From contig OZ241208.1 in NCBI GenBank assembly GCA_965199665.1, forward strand, positions 1,550,001 through 1,614,000: a DNA stretch of 64,000 nucleotides, written 5' to 3'. A program made the translations under genes and the position numbers. Origin of the DNA: JAVVHH01 sp965199665 (GTDB taxonomy: Bacteria > Pseudomonadota > Alphaproteobacteria > Acetobacterales > Acetobacteraceae). The notes under the pieces are model-generated. The model did not search any database and was not told where the DNA came from. It worked only from the letters and a program-made list of their open reading frames with translations. Of this stretch, positions 25,904 through 34,250 are shown one piece after another (the stretch's first letter is position 1; every line of letters begins with the position of its first letter).

Positions 25904-27262
25904 ATGGTTCCGCGTTACGCTCGCCCCGAGATGACCCGGATCTGGGCCCCGGAAAATCGTTTTCGCATCTGGTTCGAGATCGAAGCCCTCGCCGCCGAGG
26001 CCATGGCGCTCACCGGCGACGTCCCGGAGACGGCCGCCCGCGCCATCCGCGAGCGCGGCCGCGCCAAAGTGGCCGAGATCACCGCCGCCGACCTCGAGCG
26101 GATCGACGCCATCGAGCGCGAGACCCGGCATGACGTGATCGCCTTCCTCACTTGGCTCGCGGAGGGCATCGGCCCGGATAGCCGTTTCGTGCATCAGGGC
26201 ATGACCAGCTCGGACGTGCTCGACACCTGCCTGTCGGTGCAACTGACCCAGGCGGCCGACCTGCTGATCGCCGGCGTCGACCGGGTCCTCGCCGCGCTGG
26301 AGCGCCGGGCGCAAGAGTATCGATACACGCCGACCATCGGCCGCAGCCACGGCATCCATGCCGAGCCGACCAGCTTCGGCCTCAAGCTCGCCGGACATTA
26401 TGCCGAGTTCGCCCGCAACCGGCTCCGCTTGGAGCAGGCCCGTGCCGAGGTGGCGGTCTGCGCCATCAGCGGCCCGGTCGGCACCTACGCCCATCTGGAC
26501 CCGGCGGTCGAGCAACACGTCGCCGACAAGCTGGGCTTCCAGATCGAGGCCGTCTCCACCCAGGTGATCCCGCGCGACCGGCACGCCGCCTTCTTCTGCA
26601 CCCTGGCCGTGGTCGCCAGCGGCATCGAGCGCTTGGCCACCGAAGTGCGCCACCTCCAGCGTTCGGAGGTGCGGGAAGCCGAGGAGTTCTTCCATGCCGG
26701 GCAGAAGGGAAGCAGCGCCATGCCGCACAAGCGCAACCCGGTGCTGTCGGAGAACCTCACCGGGCTCGCCCGCATGGTGCGCTCGGCCGCGCTGCCTGCG
26801 TTGGAGAACGTCGCGCTGTGGCACGAGCGGGACATCAGCCATTCCAGCGTCGAGCGGTTCATCGGGCCGGACGCGACCGCCACGCTCGATTTCGCGCTGC
26901 ATCGCCTGGCCGGCATGATGGAGCAGCTCACCGTGTATCCCGAGCAGATGGCGGCCAACCTCGAGTCGCTCGGCGGGGTCGTCCATTCCGGCGAGGTGCT
27001 GCTGGCGCTGACCCGGGCCGGCATTTCGCGAGAGGATGCGTATGCCATCGTGCAGCGCTGCGCGATGGCGACGTGGCGTTCACTCGGCACCGCGATGCCC
27101 ACCAGCTTCCGGGACAATCTGGCCGCCGACGAGCAGGTCGCGCGCCATATCGCCCCCGAGCTTCTGGACGACGCAATGCGCCCGGATCGGCACCTGCGCC
27201 ATATCGATACCGTATTCGAGCGCGTGTTCGGCCGCCACGCTTCTGCCGCAGCGGCGGCCTGA
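25904..27262 (+). CDS. purB: Adenylosuccinate lyase
   Basis: Acts twice in purine synthesis: SAICAR to AICAR, and adenylosuccinate to AMP. 452 residues of the fumarase/aspartase superfamily; TSSDVLDT and GRSHGIHAEPTSFG form substrate sites and the signature loop is GSSAMPHKRNP near residue 267. Two ATGs stand in tandem; AGGA lies six bases before 25904 and only three before 25901, so I take 25904. It precedes purC by about 460 bases with a small secreted-protein gene between, so it need not share the purC transcript. Confidence 0.96.
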   Translation: MVPRYARPEMTRIWAPENRFRIWFEIEALAAEAMALTGDVPETAARAIRERGRAKVAEITAADLERIDAIERETRHDVIAFLTWLAEGIGPDSRFVHQGMTSSDVLDTCLSVQLTQAADLLIAGVDRVLAALERRAQEYRYTPTIGRSHGIHAEPTSFGLKLAGHYAEFARNRLRLEQARAEVAVCAISGPVGTYAHLDPAVEQHVADKLGFQIEAVSTQVIPRDRHAAFFCTLAVVASGIERLATEVRHLQRSEVREAEEFFHAGQKGSSAMPHKRNPVLSENLTGLARMVRSAALPALENVALWHERDISHSSVERFIGPDATATLDFALHRLAGMMEQLTVYPEQMAANLESLGGVVHSGEVLLALTRAGISREDAYAIVQRCAMATWRSLGTAMPTSFRDNLAADEQVARHIAPELLDDAMRPDRHLRHIDTVFERVFGRHASAAAAA

Positions 27263-27317
27263 ACCCGCCCGATTTGCTTGCGTAACTGTCTTGCGGCCAC
27301 CGAGGAGGGCCGAGACG

Positions 27318-27605
27318 ATGCGCAACCTGTTTCTTTCCGCTTTCGCGCTGACCGTGCTGATGGGCTCCGCGTCGGCGCCGCCGGCCGCCGCGGCGCCGTC
27401 CGGGATCAGCCTGCCGATCGTGTCGGCCGGGCCGGTCGCCGAGAAGGTGCAGTATTACGAGCCGGGATGGCGCGAGCGCGAAGAGTGGCGCCGCCGCCGC
27501 GAGATCGAGTTCCGCCGCCGCGAGGAATGGCGCCGGCACCAAGAGTGGCGCCTGGCCCATCGCGGGCCGCCGCTGCCTTCCTACGGTTATGGCCCGCGCT
27601 ACTGA
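27318..27605 (+). CDS. Small secreted Arg/Glu/Trp-rich protein
   Basis: 95 residues. A signal peptide (1-26, ending AAAA) is followed by a Pro/Val-rich segment and then a strikingly charged stretch from about residue 50 built on repeats such as REREEWRRRREIEFRRREEW, and a PSYGYGPRY tail. Such proteins are common in Rhodospirillales and Rhizobiales genomes as small hypotheticals. The highly basic body could bind nucleic acid, lipid or peptidoglycan; no function is known. It lies between purB and purC in the same direction. The upstream open frame belongs to purB's shadow. Confidence 0.65.
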   Translation: MRNLFLSAFALTVLMGSASAPPAAAAPSGISLPIVSAGPVAEKVQYYEPGWREREEWRRRREIEFRRREEWRRHQEWRLAHRGPPLPSYGYGPRY

Positions 27606-27721
27606 GGCCGGAGACCGGGTGGTAACCCTGTCCTGCCAGAGGTGACGTGGCGGAATGCCGCCGTGCTTGCTATACCACGCCGTCCGCCGCTGATTCGGGT
27701 GGGGCGATAGGGGTTAGGTGG

Positions 27722-28486
27722 ATGGCACGCCGGCGGCAACTCTACGAGGGGAAAGCCAAGGTCCTCTTCGAGGGCCCGGAGCCCGGCACCCTCGTGCAAT
27801 ATTTCAAGGACGACGCGATCGCGGGCGGGGGCACCAAGCGGGGCACCATCACCGGCAAGGGCGTGCTGAACAATCGTATCAGCGAATACCTGATGATGAA
27901 GCTGGCCGATATCGGCGTGCCCACCCACTTCGTCCGCCGGCTGAACATGCGCGAGCAGCTGATCCGCGAGGTGGAGATCATCCCGCTCGAGATCGTGGTC
28001 CGCAACGTCGCCGCCGGCAGCCTGTCGACCCGGCTCGGCATCCCGGAAGGCACCCGCCTGCCGCGCTCCATCATCGAGTACAATTACAAGAACGACCAGC
28101 TCAACCGGCCCATGGTGGCCGAGGAGCACATCACCGCCTTCGGCTGGGCCTCCACGCAAGACCTGGACGAAATGGTCAGCATGGCCTTGCGAGTAAACGA
28201 TTTCCTCTCCGGCCTGTTCCTCGGCGTCGGTATCACGCTGGTCGACTTCAAGGTCGAGTTCGGCCGCCTCTGGGAAGAGGAAGACATGCGGATCGTGCTG
28301 GCCGACGAGATCAGCCCGGATAATTGCCGCCTGTGGGATAGCCGCACCAACGACAAGATGGACAAGGACCGTTTCCGCCGCGACATGGGCCGGGTCGAGG
28401 AGGCGTATCAGGAAGTCGCGCGCCGACTCGGCATCCTTCCCGAGGCCGGCAACGCGGACCTCAAGGGACCGGAGCTGATGCAGTAA
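27722..28486 (+). CDS. purC: Phosphoribosylaminoimidazole-succinocarboxamide synthase
   Basis: Joins CAIR and aspartate to SAICAR with ATP. 254 residues: QLYEGKAKVLFEG at the N-terminus, the nucleotide region IEIIPLEIVVRN (read EVEIIPLEIVVRNVAAGS), LVDFKVEFG and DEISPDNCRLWD. The ATG at 27722 is preceded by GGGGTTAGG; the in-frame sequence before it has no match to the family. A TATACC box at 27671-27676 might be a -10 element but has no good -35. Its stop overlaps purS by one base (TAATG). Confidence 0.96.
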   Translation: MARRRQLYEGKAKVLFEGPEPGTLVQYFKDDAIAGGGTKRGTITGKGVLNNRISEYLMMKLADIGVPTHFVRRLNMREQLIREVEIIPLEIVVRNVAAGSLSTRLGIPEGTRLPRSIIEYNYKNDQLNRPMVAEEHITAFGWASTQDLDEMVSMALRVNDFLSGLFLGVGITLVDFKVEFGRLWEEEDMRIVLADEISPDNCRLWDSRTNDKMDKDRFRRDMGRVEEAYQEVARRLGILPEAGNADLKGPELMQ

Positions 28487-28728
28487 TGAAGGCCACCGTC
28501 ACCGTCATGCTCAAGCACGGCGTGCTGGATCCGCAGGGCAAGGCGATCGGTCACGCGCTGGGCACGCTGGGCTTCACCGGCGTCGGCGACGTGCGCGCCG
28601 GCAAGGTGATCGAGCTCGACCTGGAGGAGACCGACCCGGCCCGCGCCCGGGCCGTGGCGGAAGACATGGCGAAACGGCTGCTCGCCAACACCGTTATTGA
28701 AAGCTTCCGGGTAGAGGTATCGGCATGA
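28486..28728 (+). CDS. purS: Phosphoribosylformylglycinamidine synthase subunit PurS
   Basis: 80 residues, the small subunit that bridges PurQ and PurL in the three-part FGAM synthase. It begins KATVTVMLKHGVLDPQGKAI and contains the conserved VRAGKVIELDLEE strand. Overlaps purC by one base. Unexpectedly, its stop overlaps the ATG of a secreted Rap1a-like protein (ATGA) rather than leading to purQ, which follows 445 bases later. Confidence 0.93.
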   Translation: MKATVTVMLKHGVLDPQGKAIGHALGTLGFTGVGDVRAGKVIELDLEETDPARARAVAEDMAKRLLANTVIESFRVEVSA

Positions 28729-29108
28729 AGACCATCGTTCTCGCGGCCATCGGCGCCCTTGCGCTCGGCTCGACCGCCGCCCACGCGCAACGCATCTCCA
28801 ACATCAGCGGCGCCAAGCTCGGCGAAATCTGCGGCAGCAAGTCGTCCGCTCAGCTCGGGGCCTGCAGCGCCTATCTCGACGGCATCTCCGACGCGATCAG
28901 CTTCTACCAGCACCTGATGCCGGCCGATGGCACCAAGGGCAAGCTGCCCGATTACGTGTGCGTGCCGGGCCCGACGACTGGGCCGCAACTGCGCCAGATC
29001 TACGTGGCCTGGCTGCGCGGCCACACCGAGGCGCAACGGCAGCCGGCGGCGCAGGCAGCCATGCGAGCGCTGAACGACAGCTACAAGTGCGCGGGCGAGA
29101 GCAAATAA
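28725..29108 (+). CDS. Secreted Rap1a/Tai-like domain protein
   Basis: 127 residues: signal peptide 1-22 (AHAQ), then a small domain with four Cys (GEICGSK, GACSAYL, DYVCVPG and SYKCAGE). The order and the motifs CSAYLDGISDAI and QLRQIYVAWLRGH resemble the Rap1a/Tai domain of T6SS immunity proteins, which is also common in stand-alone periplasmic proteins. No T6SS gene is nearby. It is translationally coupled to purS (ATGA overlap) and sits inside the purine operon, 64 bases before purQ. Function unknown; the disulfide-bonded periplasmic location is inferred. Confidence 0.78.
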   Translation: MKTIVLAAIGALALGSTAAHAQRISNISGAKLGEICGSKSSAQLGACSAYLDGISDAISFYQHLMPADGTKGKLPDYVCVPGPTTGPQLRQIYVAWLRGHTEAQRQPAAQAAMRALNDSYKCAGESK

Positions 29109-29135
29109 GCCACCGTCGCCGCAGCCTCACCGCGA

Positions 29136-29156
29136 CCCTCTCCCGGCGGGAGAGGG
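29136..29156. repeat. CCCTCTCCC hairpin repeat, copy 1
   Basis: CCCTCTCCC and GGGAGAGGG form a 9-bp stem with a GGC loop between the Rap1a-like gene and purQ. The same stem sequence occurs at 39218-39241. The two copies suggest a dispersed intergenic repeat family; there is no T-run here, so termination inside the pur operon is not implied. Confidence 0.7.
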
Positions 29157-29172
29157 AGCTGGAGAACAACGG

Positions 29173-29841
29173 ATGAAAGCCGGCATCGTCGTCTTCCCCG
29201 GCACCAACCGGGAGCGGGACGTCGCCATCGCGCTCAAGCGCGTCACCGGACAAGCGCCGCGTATGGTGTTCCACCACGAGACCGACATTGACGGGCTCGA
29301 CCTGGTGGTGCTGCCCGGCGGGTTCAGCCATGGCGATTACCTGCGGTGCGGCGCCATGGCCGCGCGGTCACCGGCAATGGGCGCGGTTTCGGCCTTCGCC
29401 GCCAAGGGCGGGCACGTGCTGGGCATCTGCAATGGCTTCCAGGTGTTGACGGAGGCCGGGCTGCTACCGGGCGCGTTGCTCCGCAATGCCTCGCTCCGCT
29501 TCCTGTCGCAGGATTGCCGGCTCCGCGTCGAACGGTCCGACACGCCCTATACGAGCCATTACCGGCGGGGCGACGTATTCCGCGCGCCCATGGCCCATGG
29601 CGACGGCAACTACTTCGCTGACGACGCCACGCTGGATCGGATGGAAGGCGAGGGCCTGGTCGCCTTCCGCTACGAGGGGGCCAACCCGAACGGCTCCGCC
29701 CGCGCCATCGCCGGCGTGTTCTCGCCTAACCTGCGCGTGCTCGGCCTGATGCCGCACCCGGAAGACCTGGTGGACCCGCTGATGGGCGGCACGGACGGGC
29801 TGCCGTTGTTCCAGGGCATGGTCGAGGCGATCGCGGCGTGA
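29173..29841 (+). CDS. purQ: Phosphoribosylformylglycinamidine synthase subunit PurQ
   Basis: 222-residue glutamine amidotransferase that supplies ammonia to PurL. The class I triad includes the nucleophile Cys in GHVLGICNGFQVL (near residue 86) and the His/Glu pair in LMPHPEDLVDP near the C-terminus. The N-terminal KAGIVVFPGTNRERD is typical. GGAG lies ten bases before the ATG. The stop overlaps the GTG start of purL (GTGA). Confidence 0.96.
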   Translation: MKAGIVVFPGTNRERDVAIALKRVTGQAPRMVFHHETDIDGLDLVVLPGGFSHGDYLRCGAMAARSPAMGAVSAFAAKGGHVLGICNGFQVLTEAGLLPGALLRNASLRFLSQDCRLRVERSDTPYTSHYRRGDVFRAPMAHGDGNYFADDATLDRMEGEGLVAFRYEGANPNGSARAIAGVFSPNLRVLGLMPHPEDLVDPLMGGTDGLPLFQGMVEAIAA

Positions 29842-32018
29842 AGACTGTCGATCCCGCGCTGGCCCGCTCTTTTGGCCTCAGCGCCGACGAATACGGCAAG
29901 GTGCTCGCCATCATGGGCCGCACCCCCAGCCTGACCGAGCTCGGCATCTTCTCCGTCATGTGGTCGGAGCATTGCTCCTACAAATCCAGCCGCGTGTGGC
30001 TCAAGAAGCTGCCCACCACCGCCCCTTGGGTCATCCACGGTCCCGGCGAGAATGCGGGGGTCATCGACATCGGCGAGGGCCTGGCCGCCATCTTCAAGAT
30101 GGAAAGCCACAACCACCCCAGCTTCATCGAGCCCTACCAGGGCGCGGCGACCGGCGTGGGCGGCATCCTGCGCGACGTCTTCACCATGGGCGCCCGGCCG
30201 ATCGCCAACCTCAACGCGCTCCGCTTCGGCCTGCCGGACGACCCGCGGACCCGGCGTGTGGTCGACGGAGTCGTCCGCGGCATCGGCGGGTACGGCAACT
30301 GCGTCGGCGTGCCCACCGTGGGCGGCGAGGTCAACTTCCACGCCGCCTATAACGGCAACCCGCTGGTCAACGCCATGACGGTCGGCATTGCGCCGCGCGA
30401 CCGCATCTTCCTCAGCGCTGCCGCCGGCATCGGCAACCCGGTCATCTACGTCGGTTCCAAAACCGGCCGCGACGGCATCCACGGCGCGACCATGGCCTCG
30501 GCCGAGTTCGGCGCCGATAGTGAGGAGAAGCGACCCACCGTCCAGGTCGGCGATCCCTTCACGGAGAAGCTGCTGATCGAAGCCTGCCTCGAGCTGATGC
30601 AGACCGACGCCATCGTGGCCATCCAGGACATGGGTGCTGCCGGGTTGACCAGCTCCAGCGTCGAGATGGCGGGCAAGGGCGGCGTCGGTATCGAGCTCGA
30701 CCTCGATCACTGCCCGCAGCGCGAGTCGGAGATGACGGCCTACGAGATGATGCTGTCCGAAAGCCAGGAGCGCATGCTCATGGTGTTGCGGCCGGACCGG
30801 CAGGACGTGGCGCGGGCGATCTTCGAGAAATGGGAGCTCGACTTCGCCGTCATCGGTCATCTGACCGATACCGGGCACATCGTGGTGAAGCATCGCGGCC
30901 AGGTCGAGGCCGACATTCCGCTGGACCCGCTGGCCGAGCAGGCGCCGCTCTACCATCGCCCGACCGCGCCCACTCCGGCGCGTCCGCCGTTGGGCCCCGT
31001 GGACGACCCGGTCGGCATCCGCGCCTCCTTGCTGAAATTGATCGCCTGCCCTGACCTCTGCTCGCGCGCCTGGATCTGGAACCAGTACGACAGCACCATC
31101 GGCGGCCAGACCGTCCGTCGGCCCGGCGCGGCCGATGCCGCCGTCGTCCGCATCGAGGATCACGACCTCGCTCTGGCGCTGACCACCGACTGCACGCCCC
31201 GCTACTGCCAGGCCGACCCGGCCGAAGGCGGCAAGCAGGCCGTCGCCGAAGCGTGGCGCAACCTTTGCGCGGTCGGGGCGCGCCCCCTGGCGATCACGGA
31301 CAACATGAACTTCGGCAACCCCGAGAAGCCCGAGATCATGGGTCAGTTCGCCGCCGCCATCGAGGGCATGGCCGAAGCGTGCCGGGCCCTCGATTTTCCG
31401 GTCGTGAGCGGCAACGTCAGCCTCTACAACGAAACGGAGGGCGCCGGCATCCTGCCCACCCCGGCCATTGGCGGCGTCGGCGTGCTCGCCCAGGCCGCGC
31501 AGGCAGTCGGGCTCGCTTTGCCCGCGGGAGCGGCGCTGGTGGCGATCGGCTGCGACGGATCCTGGCTCGGTCAGTCGCTCTGGTTGCGCGAGATCGCCGG
31601 GCGCGAGGACGGGCCGCCGCCGCGGGTCGACCTGCTGGCCGAGCGGCTGGCCGGCGAGTTCGTCCGGGGCCAGATCGCCGCGGGCCGGGTCCGCGCTTGT
31701 CACGACGTCTCCGATGGCGGGCTTCTGGTCGCGGTTGCCGAGATGGCGCTGGCCAGCGGCGTCGGCGCGCGGCTCGGCGCACCGCCCGCCGGCAGCGTTC
31801 CGCACGCTTATTGGTTCGGCGAGGATCAGGGGCGCTACGTGCTGGCGGTGGCCGATCCCGACGCCACCCTGGCTGCCGCCAAGATCGCGAACGTTCCCGC
31901 CCGCCTGCTCGGCCACGCCGCCGGCGCGGATTTGACACTCGATGGGCTCGCACCCATATCGGTCGTCACGCTACGGGACGCGCATGAGCGGTTCTTCCCC
32001 GAGTGGATGCGGAGCTGA
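29838..32018 (+). CDS. purL: Phosphoribosylformylglycinamidine synthase subunit PurL
   Basis: 726 residues, the small bacterial form that needs PurS and PurQ. Converts FGAR to FGAM with ATP and ammonia. Landmarks: FSVMWSEHCSYKSSR, FKMESHNHPSFIEPYQGAATG (ATP/Mg site), GNCVGVPTVGGE, MGAAGLTSSS and the second-half repeat SGNVSLYNET and CHDVSDGGL. The GTG start overlaps purQ by four bases. bolA follows after 3 bases, an arrangement widely conserved in alphaproteobacteria. Confidence 0.97.
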   Translation: MKTVDPALARSFGLSADEYGKVLAIMGRTPSLTELGIFSVMWSEHCSYKSSRVWLKKLPTTAPWVIHGPGENAGVIDIGEGLAAIFKMESHNHPSFIEPYQGAATGVGGILRDVFTMGARPIANLNALRFGLPDDPRTRRVVDGVVRGIGGYGNCVGVPTVGGEVNFHAAYNGNPLVNAMTVGIAPRDRIFLSAAAGIGNPVIYVGSKTGRDGIHGATMASAEFGADSEEKRPTVQVGDPFTEKLLIEACLELMQTDAIVAIQDMGAAGLTSSSVEMAGKGGVGIELDLDHCPQRESEMTAYEMMLSESQERMLMVLRPDRQDVARAIFEKWELDFAVIGHLTDTGHIVVKHRGQVEADIPLDPLAEQAPLYHRPTAPTPARPPLGPVDDPVGIRASLLKLIACPDLCSRAWIWNQYDSTIGGQTVRRPGAADAAVVRIEDHDLALALTTDCTPRYCQADPAEGGKQAVAEAWRNLCAVGARPLAITDNMNFGNPEKPEIMGQFAAAIEGMAEACRALDFPVVSGNVSLYNETEGAGILPTPAIGGVGVLAQAAQAVGLALPAGAALVAIGCDGSWLGQSLWLREIAGREDGPPPRVDLLAERLAGEFVRGQIAAGRVRACHDVSDGGLLVAVAEMALASGVGARLGAPPAGSVPHAYWFGEDQGRYVLAVADPDATLAAAKIANVPARLLGHAAGADLTLDGLAPISVVTLRDAHERFFPEWMRS

Positions 32019-32021
32019 CCC

Positions 32022-32255
32022 ATGCCAATGGTGGCCGGTGACATCGAAGCGATGATCAAGCAGGCCCTGCCGGACGCGCAGGTGTCGATCCAAGACCTCG
32101 CCGGCGATGGCGACCATTACGCCGCCACCGTGGTCAGCGAGTCCTTCCGCGGCCTATCCCGCGTCAAACAGCACCAAATGGTCTACGCCGCGCTGGGGGG
32201 CCGCATGGGCGGCGTCCTGCACGCGCTCGCGCTGACGACCAACCTTCCCGACTAG
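32022..32255 (+). CDS. BolA family protein
   Basis: 77 residues of the BolA/IbaG fold, with SRVKQHQMVYAALGGRMGG carrying the invariant His near residue 51. BolA proteins pair with monothiol glutaredoxins to hold a [2Fe-2S] cluster; the partner grxD is the very next gene, 9 bases downstream. Probably in iron-sulfur trafficking or iron sensing. Start ATG 32022 is 3 bases after purL. Confidence 0.92.
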   Translation: MPMVAGDIEAMIKQALPDAQVSIQDLAGDGDHYAATVVSESFRGLSRVKQHQMVYAALGGRMGGVLHALALTTNLPD

Positions 32256-32264
32256 GAGAGCGCC

Positions 32265-32612
32265 ATGTCCGTCACCAACGATCCCGTCTCCGCCCGTATC
32301 CAGAACGAGATCAGCGCCAACAAGGTCATGCTGTTCATGAAGGGAACCGCGATGTTCCCGCAATGCGGGTTCAGCGCGCGCGTGGTGCAGATCCTCACCC
32401 ATTTGGGCGTGCCGTTCCAGACCGCCAACGTCCTGGAGGATGCCGGGCTGCGCGAGGGCATCAAGGAGTTCAGTTCCTGGCCGACCATTCCGCAGCTTTA
32501 CGTGGATGGCGAGTTCGTCGGCGGCTGCGACATCATCACCGAGATGTATCAGTCCGGCGAACTGGAAGGCCTGCTGAAGGAAAAGGGCGTTCCGCACCAA
32601 GCCGACGCCTGA
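32265..32612 (+). CDS. grxD: Monothiol glutaredoxin, Grx4 type
   Basis: 115 residues with the CGFS active site (Cys34 in FPQCGFS), the WPTIPQLYVDGEFVGGCDII glutathione-binding region and the MFMKGT-type N-terminal strand (VMLFMKGT). CGFS glutaredoxins bind [2Fe-2S] clusters with glutathione and hand them over, often with BolA. AGGAG lies six bases before the ATG. Last gene of the pur-bolA-grxD string. Confidence 0.96.
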   Translation: MSVTNDPVSARIQNEISANKVMLFMKGTAMFPQCGFSARVVQILTHLGVPFQTANVLEDAGLREGIKEFSSWPTIPQLYVDGEFVGGCDIITEMYQSGELEGLLKEKGVPHQADA

Positions 32613-32649
32613 GCGGGACGGGGCCGGGCCACCCAGAACGGGGCCTGAA

Positions 32650-33327
32650 TTGATCGGAGCCGCCACCTTCGCATTCCTGCGTGGGCTGGCGGCGAATAAC
32701 GACCGGGCTTGGTTCGACGAGAACCGCGGCGCCTACGAGAGTGCGGTCAAGCAGCCAGTGGCGGCGTTGGTCGCCGCCGTCACGACGGAGTTGACCCGTC
32801 GGGATTTGCCGCTCGAGGGCGATCCGAAGCGCTCGGTGTTCCGCATCAACCGCGACACGCGCTTCAGCAACGACAAGCGCCCCTACAAGACCAATGTCGG
32901 GATCGTCTGGTATCGCCGCGGCACGTCCAAGGGCGCGCCCGGCGTGCTCTATTTCCACCTTGACCCGGCCGGTTGCTTCGCGGGGGCCGCGTTCTGGCAC
33001 CCGGAGCCCGACGTGCTCGACGCCATCCGCGAGCGCATCCGCGTCCATCCCGACCGGTTCGAGGCGATGCAGGCGGCGTTGCACGCCAACAAGCTCGCGC
33101 TGGAAGATGCCGAGAGGCTGACCCGCATGCCCAAGGGGTTCGAAGACCTCAAGGGCAGCGTGATCGACCCGGCGCTGCGCCTCAAGCACTTCATCGTCCG
33201 CCGTCCCCTGACCGACAAATCCGTCGGGAGCCCGGCGCTGCCGACCAAGCTCGCCGATCTCGCCGAGCAGGCGCTGCCGCTGCTGCGGTTCGGCTGGGAT
33301 GCGGTGGACGAGATCGCCCGCGATTGA
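32650..33327 (+). CDS. DUF2461 family protein
   Basis: 225 residues. Family marks: FLRGLAANNDRAWFDENR at the N-terminus, then SVFRINRDTRFSNDKRPYKTN and the FHLDPAG segment; this is the DUF2461/TIGR02453 family, widespread and of unknown function. The best start is TTG at 32650, because homologous sequence begins there and no ATG lies nearby; there is no strong ribosome binding site. It runs in the same direction as grxD, 37 bases on. Confidence 0.85.
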   Translation: MIGAATFAFLRGLAANNDRAWFDENRGAYESAVKQPVAALVAAVTTELTRRDLPLEGDPKRSVFRINRDTRFSNDKRPYKTNVGIVWYRRGTSKGAPGVLYFHLDPAGCFAGAAFWHPEPDVLDAIRERIRVHPDRFEAMQAALHANKLALEDAERLTRMPKGFEDLKGSVIDPALRLKHFIVRRPLTDKSVGSPALPTKLADLAEQALPLLRFGWDAVDEIARD

Positions 33328-33349
33328 CCCCGCCTTCGAAAGGTAACCC

Positions 33350-34228
33350 ATGACCCTGCCCGACCAACAGATCCCCGGCGTGATCCACCGCCGGGTCGGC
33401 GAGCTCGTCGTCACGGCGCTGAGCGACGGCTATCTGGACGGCTCGCTGGACGTGCTGCGCGGCATCGGCGAGGAGGAGGCCCGCGCGCTGGTGCTCGCCG
33501 CGTTCCGCCCGGTGCCGCGCCGCACCTCGGTCAACTGCTTCCTGGTGCGCGGCGGCGGCCGCACGGTGCTGATCGACACGGGTTGCGGCACCACCATGCA
33601 GCCGACCGCCGGCAAGCTGTTCGATCATCTCCGCCTCGCGGGCGTCGGCCTCGACGAGATCGACACGATCCTGCTGACCCACATGCACGGCGACCATTCC
33701 AACGGTCTGGTCGACGAGGCCGGCCGGAAGTACTTCCCGAACGCCACGATCCGCATGCACGAGGCGGAGTGGGCCTACTGGAGCGACAGCGCCAATGCGG
33801 CCGAGGTCGAACGGAGCGGGCGCGGCGTGCCATATTTCGCCGCCGGCCAGCGCCAGATGGCCCCGTATGTGGATCGGCTACAGACCTTCACCGGGGGCGA
33901 GGTCGCGCCGGGCATCACCGCGATGCCGCTGCCAGGGCACACGCCGGGTCACACCGGCTACCGGATCGCGTCGGGCGGCGACGGCCTGCTCATCTGGGGC
34001 GACATCGCCCACGTCCCGGAAGTGCAGATTCCCCGCCCCGCCGTCACTGTCGTCTACGACGTCGACCCGGCCGCCGCCGCCGCGTCGCGCCGCCGCATCC
34101 TCGACGAGACAGCTACCGGCCGCACCCTCGTCACCGGCATGCACCTGCACTTTCCCGGCTACTGCCACGTGGTCCGCGACGGTGACGACTACCGCCTGCT
34201 GCCGGAGCCCTGGCGCCAGGAGATGTAA
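33350..34228 (+). CDS. MBL-fold metallo-hydrolase
   Basis: 292 residues. The metal-binding signature HMHGDH is at 111-116, joined by His197 and Asp218; further sites are SVNCFLVRGG with LIDTGCG and the late MHLHFPG. The layout resembles lactonase and other class B-like hydrolases of small metabolites, so hydrolysis of a lactone or thioester is possible but not shown. AAGG lies seven bases before the ATG. It converges with the MetX-like gene across a small hairpin. Confidence 0.88.
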   Translation: MTLPDQQIPGVIHRRVGELVVTALSDGYLDGSLDVLRGIGEEEARALVLAAFRPVPRRTSVNCFLVRGGGRTVLIDTGCGTTMQPTAGKLFDHLRLAGVGLDEIDTILLTHMHGDHSNGLVDEAGRKYFPNATIRMHEAEWAYWSDSANAAEVERSGRGVPYFAAGQRQMAPYVDRLQTFTGGEVAPGITAMPLPGHTPGHTGYRIASGGDGLLIWGDIAHVPEVQIPRPAVTVVYDVDPAAAAASRRRILDETATGRTLVTGMHLHFPGYCHVVRDGDDYRLLPEPWRQEM

Positions 34229-34233
34229 TCTCG

Positions 34234-34247
34234 GGCTGGTTACAGCC
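34234..34247. terminator. Small hairpin between convergent genes
   Basis: GGCTG-GTTA-CAGCC lies in the 22-base gap between the MBL gene and the MetX-like gene. Only a 5-bp stem and no T-run, so weak. Confidence 0.3.
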
Positions 34248-34250
34248 GGC

